Below are positions 1 through 11,155 of a stretch of 57,698 nt of DNA, one piece after another. The stretch spans positions 1 through 57,698 of the forward strand of contig JAULBX010025685.1 in NCBI GenBank assembly GCA_032358255.1. Direction: 5' to 3'. Origin of the DNA: Heterotrichella gracilis. Taxonomy: Eukaryota > Sar > Xanthophyceae > Tribonematales > Xanthonemataceae. The position numbers and the translations under genes were made by a program. The first letter of the stretch is position 1, and every line of letters starts with the position of its first letter. The notes below the pieces were generated by a model that made no database searches, was not told the origin of the DNA, and worked only from the letters and a program-made list of their open reading frames with translations.

Positions 1-349
1 CCCCGCGAGCGCTGCATATGTGCGCGCGTGTACATTCCGTGAGGCAGTCACATGGATAAGTGATGCGTGGTGGACGGGTCATGCCTGCCTGGCGCACAGC
101 CCACTGGATGCATACACATGTGTCGGGGTGCATCCAACGGCCTGCACTGGTGCATATGCCTCCATTCGTGAAGGCAAAACCACACTTAATGCGCCGCCCA
201 GCCTTGTTGCTATGGTGTACGTACATCCCTCCCCTGAAGCGCACAACTTTCCCACGATGTACCAAGCTCTGTGATGACGTGGATTGTCAATCTTCACCAT
301 GCACCCCCCCAGTCTGTCCCTCCCCTCACCCCCCATCTCCTTTGTGCAG

Positions 350-469
350 GCAATGCGCCTGTTTGTTGGCGAGCCTGTGTGGACCCCCTACAACCGGCCC
401 CAGGACGCACACCCCTCGCGCCAGAGGTACGTGGACGCGTTTGGGGCAGAGGTCAGCGCGTCGGCGTGA
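350..469 (+). CDS. C-terminal exon of an unidentified gene (partial)
   Basis: A pyrimidine-rich tract and CAG acceptor (347-349) are followed by 40 in-frame codons ending in TGA at 467-469. The predicted tail contains [20 protein letters not shown] and ends in a short Ala/Ser stretch. It has the GC-rich codon use of the clear genes in this window, and the acceptor resembles theirs. I do not recognise the family. Upstream exons must lie left of position 1 or within 1-340, where I could not pick out a convincing exon. It could also be a chance open stretch, but the strong acceptor, the composition and the clean stop favour a real last exon. Confidence 0.45.
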   Translation, partial: AMRLFVGEPVWTPYNRPQDAHPSRQRYVDAFGAEVSASA

Positions 470-1628
470 GAGGCGTGTTGCGGAGCGTGCAAGGCCTGCG
501 CGGCCTGTATTTATATATTTGGGCATTGATGTTGGCATGAATTGGAAACCCTTGAGGAGGGTGTGTGCCTCAAGGTGTACATGGGCAGTTGTGGCACCTC
601 CAAGTTGCACGTATTCTGTTACCACTGGCACTTGTAGGGCATCTTTGAACAGCTTTGGAGTAGCGTAGTGTGCCTGTGCTGGTGAGCTGTTTGTTCCTAG
701 GCCAGGTACACATTGCAACTGGCGCAGTAGCACGTTGCACTTGTTACCTTGCCACCTCTGGTGCTGGGCAACATTTGGTAAATAGCTGCAACACATTGGG
801 TTGAACCGTTCTTTTGAATAGGGTAGTACATACATCTCAGCGGGCATTGACTCGAGTTATGTGCACTGGTGCCTGCCAGGTGAGCAGTTCCTGTGCACAA
901 GCTGGTTGACACCCTGTGCAGCCCTTGTGCTGACACCCTGTGAGGTTAGTAGCCATCGGCTAATTTTGTGAATATTTTTCATGGCCTTTGCGGCGTGGTT
1001 TGAAGGCATAGCACAACCATTGTGGTTCCACGCGGGATATTATACACTGTACTTGAAACTGTTACACAAGAGGAGGTCTAGACAGTGACTGCATAGCGCA
1101 TTGATGTGCACACTGCTTGCCCAATGGCTGTTGATGCAGCCAGTCCGGGTTCATACCATGGCTGGTATACTACGTAGCTCTGCTTGCAGCTGGTTGTACC
1201 ACACGGGAGGTTCTGGTTTGTTATTGCGGCATGGCATCGTTACAGTAACAAGTACCCAGAGCATGCAGTTTTCAAGGTCTGACAACAAAAGAACGCAACG
1301 CAGTGTTTAGGGTTTTATAAATGAAATGGCTGAGTAACAGGAAGAACAGCCCAGGTAGGCCGTGAATTGAGTATAATACAACAGCCCGTTTACAAGGTTT
1401 ATTTGAGGTACCAGGCGTAGACAGTGTCTACTACCAAGCAAGGCTCAACCGGGTCTGTCTTGCAGTGGGACGCAGCCCACTGGATAAACGGGTGGCTGGT
1501 ACAATCTGCATGGGGGTCAACTGGAACAAGGCAATAAAGGACAAGGTTGGTGGCAGAGGCGAAGCGCACTCACGCCACCTTTGACGAGAACAAAATAACA
1601 GTGCTGCACGAAAACACACTTGGGAGCT
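470..1628. other. Intergenic region, no gene seen
   Basis: About 1.15 kb between the stop of the left-edge gene and the stop of H2A.Z, so it should hold the two convergent 3' UTRs. Composition is more AT-rich than the exons. Short open frames here lack splice signals and family resemblance. Confidence 0.5.
1390..1394 (-). terminator. Putative polyadenylation signal of H2A.Z
   Basis: TGTAA on the minus strand, about 235 bases past the H2A.Z stop. TGTAA is the usual poly(A) signal of chlorophyte nuclear genes. Assignment is by motif and position only. Confidence 0.35.
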
Positions 1629-2281
1629 CTATTCCTTCTTGCCAGTCTTGTTGATGAGGGACTTATGGATGTGGGGGATGACACCACCTCCGGCGATGGT
1701 TGCCTGCAAGGAGCAACGAACCAAGTGAGTGGGAGAAGTGGCTGGACAGTGGCGTTCAGTAACCAAGACAGCGTTCAGTAAACAAGACAGAAGCACTGTT
1801 CAGCAAGGTAGGCAGGCAACATACCTTGATGAGGGTGTCCAACTCCTCGTCTCCACGGATGGCAAGCTGCAAATGCCTTGGTGTGATACGCTTCACCTTC
1901 AGGTCCTTGGAGGCGTTTCCTGCCAACTCCAGCACCTCAGCGGTCAGGTACTCGAGGATGGCTGCGGAGTAGACGGCAGCTGTGGCTCCGACACGCCCGT
2001 TGGCAGTCACGCGGGTCTGCACAGCACAGGCAAAGTGTCAGCCACAACCCACATACCAGCTGTCCACCAGGGTTGAAAGAGATGTCAGCGCAGGGCGTGT
2101 CAGCACAGAGCACAAAGCAAAGGAAACAGTTTACCTTGAGCAGCCTGTGAATACGACCCACAGGGAACTGCAGGCCAGCACGGGCTGAACGGGACACGGG
2201 CTTCTTCTTGTCGCCCTTCTTGTCCCCCATGGTGCCCTTGGCACCCTTGCCGGAAAGGCCCTTTGCGCCCTTGCCTGACAT
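1629..2281 (-). CDS. H2A.Z: Histone H2A.Z variant
   Basis: Three exons on the minus strand: 2281-2135, 2016-1825 and 1703-1629, joining in phase 0 to a 137-residue protein. H2A.Z replaces H2A in nucleosomes around promoters. The fold is complete: the [17 protein letters not shown] segment (residues 33-49), the second exon with [19 protein letters not shown] and [20 protein letters not shown], and the third exon with [13 protein letters not shown]. The [12 protein letters not shown] tail and the missing long H2A C-terminus (SQEF or SPKK types) identify the Z variant. The N-tail is Gly/Lys rich with a repeated SGKGAKG. I chose the ATG at 2281 because it gives the usual histone start; an in-frame ATG at 2323 would add 14 atypical residues. 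The gene is intron-containing, as expected for a replication-independent variant, and lies head to head with kanadaptin. Confidence 0.96.
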
Positions 2282-3833
2282 CTTGACGGATTTGCTGCTC
2301 CGGAGGGGTTCTGCACTGCACACGGCGGGTGTTAGGAAGCACTAGCAGCTTTGAACGTCGGGCCATACGGCGGCATCCTCTGTAACTGCCACACGCTCCA
2401 AAAAGCCAAACCAAAACTTGAATTCGACAAAGAGCAGGCCGCGAAGCAGTGAAATGTCGACACCCGAAGCCGTTGTTGTCAGTGGAAAAGAGAGGGGTGC
2501 AGCTACGGACACACGGGGGCAGATTGTCCAGCCAGACAATCTAGATTTGGGGTTGGGGTGCCAATCTTCGTGTTTAAAACATATGCCAACCGCTAGCACC
2601 CCGCAAGCCCTTGAGGCGCGGAAAGAACAAGGTGCAATGGACTGCACGCGGGGCTGCGCTGCAAACAAGGAGGGCAACAAGAAAGGGAAGGGTCCGGAAT
2701 TGGCATATACACTGAACGACTGAAAGCTTGCGTAGGCTGCAAAAATCAGTGGAAGTTTACGACCTCAAAGCACCGTTGGCTGCAGCTTCGTAAACAGGGA
2801 AAGGTCCAAGCACATCTGGTCACTCAGAAGACAGAAAGCATACTAACAGCAAGGTGCGCGCATGATGATGAGGACCTCCCAGGCGGGTGGTGGCCAGGCG
2901 GGTGGTGCAGGTACTGTGCTTGCACAAAGAAAGCTGGCAAACATTCTAGAGAGTAGCAAAAAAAGCACACCACTGCAAAGGCCAGGGAAAGCAAGGCCAG
3001 CAACTGTGCTGGTAAATTGGTGAGGTTAATCTACTGGGGGCACTCGCGAGCCTTCTTGCATGGAAAAGGCCTGACAAGCAACAATTGCCACCTCAAACGG
3101 GACAGGACAAACATCGTAGTCTTATACCGCAGACACCACCTCGAAACGATCACTGCAAGGTGCACTTGGGTTGTTTCAGGCACCCAGCAGTGGGGCGAAG
3201 CATACCACGGCCCCCTCGCACCTACCACTCACAAACACGCATCCACGCGGGAAAAGGTTTGCAAAGCACGGGATTTACCTGAAGAAAGGAGGTTGTGGAC
3301 GGATGGCTGGCGATGAACACTTTGATGAAGTTTGTGAAGGCGTTTGCTTGTTATGTGGAAAGCGGTTGCCCCCGTCAACGACCCGGGTTTCAAACTTTAA
3401 TTCAGGTGAATTGTCGAAAATGCATTGTTTGAATTTAAACAAGGGCTTTTCCGTGTGAAAAGGTAAAATGTTTTTCATTTCCTCCTCGGTGACAGCTGGG
3501 TTTCAAACTTTCAAAAAAAATCGAGGGAACACTATCACCCTAGTGATAAACCCTAGGGATGCCACAAGCGCGTGGAGCAGGGTGGCAAAATATGCCCATG
3601 GGAATTGCCCAGCTTATAAGCTCTGGAGTGCCCAAGTGGTATGCAGGGTGCGGGTTGTAAGGCTTGTAGACCACCACTCAGAAGTCTTGTAGTTGTCCAA
3701 CACGCCTGCCGGTCAGCCCCAGCACACGCTTCCTCACACCCGACGCCATCGCAGCAGCCTGAACAAGGTGCACCTCCTCACAGCCACCGCCACCAACTCC
3801 GACAGTCCTACAGCTGTGCCCACTTTCCCTTCC
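2282..3833. promoter_or_regulatory. Divergent intergenic region between H2A.Z and kanadaptin
   Basis: About 1.5 kb separates the two start codons, so both promoters should lie here. I see no clear TATA box or operator-like repeat. Short open frames in both strands (for example 2418-2723) are low-quality and not supported. The kanadaptin reading frame is open back to an ATG at 3693. Confidence 0.4.
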
Positions 3834-6800
3834 ATGGAGGCAGAGGGGAGTGGCAGCGGGGCGGCGGAGGAGCAGCCACCCCCCGCCAACCCCACAGCCC
3901 AGGGTGCGGATGGCTTCAAGGCTCCGCCACCACGCCGCCCAGCACCACCACCTGAGACACAGCCAGAGTCGGTGGTTGCAGAAGAAGCAGTGCCGGACCC
4001 TGAAGCTGAATCAGGTGGGTGTGGGCATATGCATGCATATGCATGCACTTCAATTTGCATGCATCACTGAGGGAGCAAGTCTGGTATATTCCGCCGTGCA
4101 GTGTAAGCCATCTAGTGAAGGGCTACCAGCTTTGAAAATGGTTTCGTTCACCGAGAAAGGGGGTGAATGCTACCTGGTGCATGCAACTGCAGATGCAATA
4201 AAAGCGCCAGCAGCGCCGCACAGGGATATCCCTTGCACGGCACCTGCTTACACGCGCCTTTTGTGTTGGTTAACCCGGTGAATGTTGTCCAAAGCAGTCT
4301 CAGGTATATCCAGTGCCGATGCAATAAAAGAACACATTGCGAAATACCCCGCAGCCAGCCTTTCAGACACGTGTAAGATGCGCGATGGGTGGGTGGTGTA
4401 GTTGTAGTGCCTTGCACTGCATAGCACCTAGTGCCGAGCCATGGTCAGGGCAGCACCACTGTACCCCACGCAATACACACCACGCTACAGTGACTTCAGC
4501 GCCGCACACACTGCTACCTGGGCCCTGCGTGAGCTTTCCCCTTCTCCTGTTCATGCAGCTGCGGCCGCCAAGCGCGCCGCCATCCGCGCAGCAGTTGCTG
4601 CTGCGGCACACGTGACTCCGGCGCAGCGCGAGCGGGCGATAGCGGAGGTGGCGTCGGCGGCAGCGGCGGTGAGGGAGGGGGGTGGGAGTCTGAGGGGCAA
4701 ACCCGCACCGCAATGTTGCTGGTGGCGCGGCCTGATACAGCACTGAACACTGCTTTGTGGCATGGTACCACGTGGCACTTCTGTCTGTGTTACCACAGGT
4801 GCATATCACCTGCACCCCGTTGCCCAGTGAGGGTGTGGCGATCATGGCAGCCATGCGCCCTGCACCCTCATCCACCGCCCATTTCTTTACACACTCATCA
4901 TGGCATGGTGCTTCCATCTGTGGCTGCACGCACTCATGCCAATGACCATGGCCCATCTTTGCAGACCCTGGCTACTCGCCAGGCTGCGCCAAAGCCCTCG
5001 GCATCGGCATCGGCACCAGCGCCCTCGGAGCCAGCCAAGGCGCCCGTGGTGTATGAGACCCCGACATGGGCTGCGGTACCGGAAGGGTGGGTGCAATGGC
5101 TGGCAGGGAGTAGGGGTGATGGTGCATGAATCAGATGGGTCCTTGCCTAAATGCGCCACTGTGGCAAGATTGACTGCAGGAGGCGGTGCATCTCTGCATG
5201 GACTGACCCCACCCATTAGCCCGTATTTGGCCTCTTGTCACACTATGCACACAGCCCAGATATGCCAGCTACCCCCCGCCGCAGGCATGTGGCATCATGA
5301 TGATCCATGAAAGTGCTACCAATAAACCTCCACACATGTTGTACACATCTACAGCATGTGGCACGAGTCTCCCCACCCTAGACAATCACTTCCTCCGCCA
5401 GGACCACGTTTCACAGAAGTTCCCTTGTCATGTTGCTTGCAGCATAGCCTACACCCTAGAAGTGATGAAGGGGGGCGCCATACTGGGCCAGCATGCAATC
5501 TTTCACCAGGATCACTTCACATTTGGCCGCACCCCCGACAACGATTTCCAGCTGGATCACCCCTCGTCGTCGAGGCTACACGCGGTGCTGCAGTTTGGGA
5601 AAGGGGGGAAACCGTTCATCTACGACGCGGGGAGTACCCACGGCACCTGGGTCAACAAGCAGCGTGTGGCGGCCAACAAGCACACCCCGCTGAGGTGGGT
5701 GGAACCCTACAGCATGTGCTCTGATCTGCAACAGGCGGCACACTTGTCCTCAGCTGCAGTGGGTGTTTGGGGCTTCCACACCTGCACGTCAGTCCCTGCG
5801 CATTGACCCCATTCCATGCTCACATGCACGTGCACATGCGCATGCGTGTCGTGTGGGCATGTGCAGTGTGGTTGTGTGTGGTGTCCTGTGATTAATGTTG
5901 GAAAGCATATAAGGACTGGACATACATGCAGTGTGGTGCACACCCCGGAGACGCTCACCAATCGTTCACCCACCCGCAGTGCATCCAGGGATCTACCCCA
6001 CCACCACGCTTCCCTTGCCGCGTCCACTTGCTTTGGAAAATGGTCAGGGGCGTTGTAGGTTGGCAACCCCACCCCCACACACCCCTCTCGCGTCCCTTCC
6101 TCCTGTCTCAAATTACCTTCCCATCCCGCCATTGCAGCGTGGGTGACCTGATTCGCTTTGGCCAGAGCAGCCGCCTGTACCTGCTAGGCGGGCCCAGTGA
6201 CCTCATGCCGCAGGAGGGGCCAAACAGGCAGCAGAGGATAGACAAGAAGCTGCGGGAGGTGGGTGGCTGGCGGGGTGGTTGCCAAAGCTCCGTGGAGTGA
6301 CCGACAGGGCGTTGAGCATGCCTTTGCATTCAAATCCAACAGGGTCAGCACAGATGGATGTACATGTAGATAAACAGGCCCACTGAATTGAAATTCAAAT
6401 TTTCAATTCGCGACTTTTATTGCAGTACATTCTGGTACAATCCTTTTTTCTAAGTCTACTTTCGTTGTTAATTCATTATTCAAATGTGAAATCGTTTCTT
6501 TAAATTGTAGACACATAAAATATCTATATGGGCTTCGATTTCATTTTATTCTCAAGTTACTTATATCCTGCAGGCCCACGAGGACCGCCATGCGCGCGAT
6601 GCTGCTGTGGCCAAGGCACAGATGGAGGCGGCGCTGGCAAGGGGGGTGTCGTGGGGCATGGGCGAGGATGCGGAGGAGGAGGGGGGCCCGGGGGGCGGGG
6701 GTGCGATCGACTGGCGCGCCTACCAGCAGCACCACACGCTGAGCGACCGCCAGCAGAAGACCGCTGACAAGCTTCACAAGAAGGAGATCAAGGTTGGGCA

Positions 6801-9800
6801 CCTGCAGCAGGAGCTGGACAAGATCAAGGTGGGTGAGGGTGGAGGGGGTAGAGGATGCATGATCGGTCTAACAGGACATTGGCGTTGCCGCTCCTGACAC
6901 CTGGGTATTTGCAGCCCCCAGCAGCCCACCCATGTGATTGCTGGCGCCCCCAGGTGTGCTGTTGGTGGGGTTGGGACCAGATTGCGTGGGTGCGAGGGAC
7001 ACCCTGACATGAGCATTGTCAGCACTGCCACGGCCATGCTCACCCCACGCATGGATGTGCCCCTGGGACCCACGGCAAGGGGCAACACACCTCAAACGCC
7101 CATGCAATCCCTGGGTCCCTACCCTCATTGCATGCCACGAAGAGCACAAAGCCCCCACCACCACGTTGTTCACGACTGTCCCTGTGCACGCTCCCTGCTG
7201 GACCACCCCTTCGTCCACTGCACACCACACACCACCACCCACCCCCTCCCCCAGGCCAAGACCTCCCAGACCTCCCTTGAGGACCTCACCCCCGGCCAGG
7301 CTGCTGTGCTTGCGCGCAACGAGAGGGAGATAGACACGCTCGTGGAGGAGATGGAGGAGCTGCAGGTGGGGGGGGGAGTGGAGGCGCTGAGGGTAGAAAC
7401 ACCTCTGAATAGTTTAGGGCATAGGTACACTTTGTTTGGGCTATGCTGTCAAAGCGGTTCAGGAGCAACGGCGTTCGGGGATTGAGGAGTGTCAATTGTG
7501 GCATCCCAACACATTTGTTGCAAGTGATAGGTATCCTACTGAGCTGCTTCCACGCGCTTATTCTGTGTGGCATCAATGTATTTGTGAACCCTGCGGGGTG
7601 GGTGGGAAGCATATGTACGCAACCTTTTTCAGAATCCAGGGATAGCTGCAAGCATGCCTGGGGTTTGTTGCAGTGCTGCATGTCTTCTTTCCTTTCTTTC
7701 TTTATTATAATGACGCGTGGCCAATAACCTGTTTGGCTGCAGGAAACCCTGGAGGAGTCCATCCGGCGGAGCATTGCCGACCGCCAAGGGGTGAAAACGG
7801 GGGTGGAAGGTAGGTGGGAGTATAGGGACATGCACCATGCAATGTGCGTATAGTGTGCATTATGCTAGGACATTCATGGCCGGAATCGCCACTGCATGTG
7901 GCTTGCATGACAGTAGCAGCGCCCCGGCGGGATGGTTTGGCTAAGCGACTGAATGGGCAGGGTGATGGCGATGGGTTGATGATGATTGTAGGAGGGTCTG
8001 TAGGAGGGGTGCTGGCAGTGGCTGGTGGGCGTGTGGGGTGTGTGGGTGGAGTTCGAGTGAGTGCACGCATGGCGCTACTTGAGCAGACCAGTCCATCAGC
8101 TGAAAGCCGAATACGCCTATGTCACCCAGGGGTGAAATTATGCAGGCCAGACTTATTTTCCATGTCATCCAGGGGTAAAAGTTGCCAAGAAGAAGCGGCG
8201 GCGGGACAGTGATGACGAGGCTGGCTCCTCGGATGAGGACGCATTCTATGACCGCACCGCCAGGGGGGGCAAGGCCAAGGGGGGCAAAGGGGGCGCCAAG
8301 GAGAAGGGGAGTGTGGAGGTGGATGACGCCGCCTCGCTGGTGGGCAAGGCTGCGGTGATCAAGGAGGAGATTGCCAGGCTGGAGGTGGGTGGGTGGGGGT
8401 GGGGTGGGTGGGGGATTGGGTGCCTCAACCTAGGTGGTCTTTGCTGTCTGAGGTGTGTACCTGCAAATCAACATTGGATTGCAGATTGGGCTGCCACGCC
8501 TCTCATGTAAGGAGGTGGCACAGCACTGCGTTACTCTTAAAGATTTGACACTGCCTATGTCAAATGTTGCATTGGCCCCTCCCAAGCTGGGTAATGGACA
8601 GGTATCGTTCTTGCTTCTGAATTAAATGGTTTCACCCAGCAGGCCACAGGTTAGGCTGGGAACCAACGCAGATCAGGCAGGCCAGGCATTCTCCCCTATT
8701 GCTGACGATGCCCTCTCCCCTCGTCATTTGCCACAGGCTCGGCTAGTCGAGGAGCAGGCGCTGGCTGCTGCAGGGGGGAGTGGCACTGGGGAGCTGCAGG
8801 AGGTGGACGTGCTGGATGCATTCATGTCAGGTGAGCCAAGACTGGGCGGGACGGGAGGGCACAAGAGGTGTGGGTACAGGGGCGATTGGGCCGCATCTGA
8901 CTATGCTCCATGTCTCTGGCTGCATTGCTTTTGCCCTGGCATGAGGCAGGCAAACTCTTGCAAGGGTTTGTGCACCATTCCCGGTATCCCTGTGACATAC
9001 CCAAACACCATTTCCTTTATCAAGAGGCGGCTTTTACAGGCCTTTTCACCTATTTGCCATAACACCATCCCCTGTCCCCACCAACCTACCCACTGACCTC
9101 ACCCCACCCACAGATGTGGCCAACCAGATTGAGCTTGACAAGGTTGGGACGATACAGAAGGAGATTGAGGAGGCAAGGGCCAGGCTGGCGCAGGCGGAGA
9201 AGCTGCTCAAGATCGCGGATCCCGACGGTTTCTTCAATCCCCAGGGTGCCGCTGCTGCCGCCGCGCGTGACAAGGCGCGCAAGGCTGCGGCGGTGGAGGG
9301 CAGGCGCAGGGAGGCGGAGGAGAAACAGAAACGGGAGAGACAGGTGGGGCCAGGGTTTAGGTAGTGAATGTAGGGTTTTGGGTTTAGGGTAGGTTTTCTG
9401 GGTGTAGGGTAAAGCCCCCTGGTTGGGGTCAGGGCTGGTGTGCGCCCTGTATGTGACAGGTATGCTGTGTAGGGTGGTGAAGGAATGACAGAGCGCTTGG
9501 TTGTAGCTGAAGACAGGGCAGGCGAACGCTGTCGTGGGTTGCACAGGAACTGTAGTGGGCTAGGTTGCTAAATGTCTACGGCTGCGGCTGAAGAGGTGGA
9601 GTTGTGCTGGAAGACGTTTTGTGTAGATCCAGAGCCGTTGATTGTGTAGGTAGTCAACCCACTTGCAAATGCATCCCACTGCTGCAGGCAGCACTAGCGG
9701 CAGAGCAGCGCCCCTTTGAGGAGGAGGTGGAAGAGGAGGAGGCAGGGAGGGAACCCACTGCCGCCACTGCTGTACACCGCCTGGAGGCGCCAGCACCCCC

Positions 9801-10434
9801 CACCGCACAGCCCCTGCTGGAGATCCGCCGCAGGCCACAGCCACAGCCACCGCCAGCGGCAGCGGCTGCGGGGCGGGAGGGTGGCGGGGCTGGCGGCGAG
9901 GCGGCTGGGGATGGCGATGCCCCTCCCGGTCCCAGTGGGTCTGGATTCCTGTCGCGCCATGAAGTGCGGGCGGCGCTGTCGCGAAGCCGGGCGGGTGCCC
10001 CCCAAAGCGCTGCGCAGGTGCAGGATGCAGCAACGGCACAGGTAGGGGCGGGCAGAAGCGGGGGTTGTGGGGGCGAGGGTTGAGGGATGTGCGCATCGCT
10101 GCACTGGATTTGGGCGGCACTGATGCCGATTGCTGCCTGGGATGGTTTGTTTTTGTGCAACAGATCTCATCCTGTAGCATATCTCAATGGCGAGTAGGGC
10201 ACTCAGGCATGTTAGGGTTTCGCTAGGGTATTCACCTGCTCCTCCCCCTGCTTCCTGCAGGTCATGGAGGACCTTGCGCGGCTGAAGGGTGCAAAGAAGG
10301 GGCTGGGGGGTGGGGAGGGGAAGTGGGGGGAGGGGGAGGGAGAGGGGGAGGAAGGGGGTGGCGGAGAGTGGCACGCGCCTGTTGATCAGAAGGGTGACGG
10401 GCGCACCCGGCTCAACGACCTGTACGGATACTGA
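3834..10434 (+). CDS. Kanadaptin (SLC4A1AP-like), FHA-domain protein
   Basis: Thirteen exons: 3834-4014, 4559-4668, 4965-5086, 5443-5694, 6138-6258, 6574-6828, 7255-7365, 7743-7809, 8173-8384, 8737-8830, 9114-9343, 9688-10041 and 10261-10434. All phases join, giving 760 residues. Kanadaptin is a nuclear FHA protein; plant and animal members have been linked to RNA processing, and the original anion-exchanger adaptor role is disputed. The FHA domain (about 141-240) follows a YETPTWAAVPEG linker and has FGRTPDNDF, SSSRLHAVLQF and STHGTWVN, the phosphopeptide-binding core. Then come the family's WGMGED segment, a coiled-coil region, RRRDSDDEAGSSDEDAFYDR, a Lys/Gly-rich stretch, ALDAFMS-like and QIELDK helices, and the conserved LNDLYGY end. 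An in-frame ATG at 3693 would add 47 residues; I preferred 3834 because the acidic MEAEG start looks more typical. Confidence 0.93.
9352..9412 (+). repeat. Interstitial TTTAGGG-type repeat in a kanadaptin intron
   Basis: Several degenerate copies of the plant/green-algal telomere unit GGGTTTA lie just after the donor of exon 11. Similar short clusters occur elsewhere in the window. They look like dispersed interstitial telomeric sequence, not a chromosome end. Confidence 0.5.
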
Positions 10435-10550
10435 GGGGGCAGCGCATGCAGGGGGCGGGGCCAGCGCAGGGGCCTAGCCACGCACGGTACATCACACGAT
10501 TAGGGGAGGGAAGGAGTATACACCATTGAACCACCAGATCCGCTCACCGT

Positions 10551-10555
10551 TGTAA
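10551..10555 (+). terminator. Putative polyadenylation signal of kanadaptin
   Basis: TGTAA about 117 bases after the kanadaptin stop, a typical distance for chlorophyte genes. Supported by motif and position only. Confidence 0.4.
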
Positions 10556-11155
10556 GAAATACACCACCTGTACATTGCGGCAAGCTTTGCCAGACTGGCA
10601 CGAGGTGGTGTGGCAGACTCCATCCACACATACTTCACCACCACAAGGACTACATAGTAGTACTGCACCAGCCAGGCAAGTCCTCGTGGCCCTGTGGGTC
10701 GACCGGTTCACCTCAACATTCCAAGGGTTGGCATGAATTATAATACACCCCCCTTGTCCTCGTCAGCTGCGGCTTGACGGGCCGCCCGGCCGCATCCTGC
10801 CGCCGCTGTTGACTCGCGTCGCACAATTGTCGCAGCTGCCCGTCAGCAGGAGACACCTGCACAGCTGCGGCAGAGCAAAGCCCCGGAACTCGCACCGAAG
10901 CAGCCACTTTCTGGTTCATGATCCGCTTGATCAACACGAAACCGCGCGGCCCTCGACAATAAATATGTAGGCGTAGTCATCTGTCAGCAGCAGCTTCTGC
11001 CCTTCCGCGACCCCGCATGCCCAGGCATCCTGCACAGTGTCTCAGCCATCAGGAGCAGCGACGTCGGTCTAGATTCCCACCATTGATTTGACCACACGCA
11101 CGTTGGCTCTCAAAGAAACCCGTTTCTGCACCGTGGGTTGTTCCAATTGACGACG
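10556..11155. other. Intergenic region upstream of the LRAT-like gene
   Basis: About 600 bases with no supported gene. It probably holds the 5' flank and UTR of the downstream gene. A minus-strand open frame at 10713-10937 has no recognisable features. Confidence 0.4.

Noticed and set aside
2418..2723. 101-codon plus-strand open frame upstream of H2A.Z
   Set aside because: No splice signals, no domain resemblance, and it lies in the divergent promoter region.
5965..6060. Extra kanadaptin exon in the FHA domain (CRVHLL-like reading)
   Set aside because: A CAG acceptor and CRVH reading tempted me, but the frame shifts and no donor fits; joining 5694 directly to 6138 gives the correct FHA spacing.
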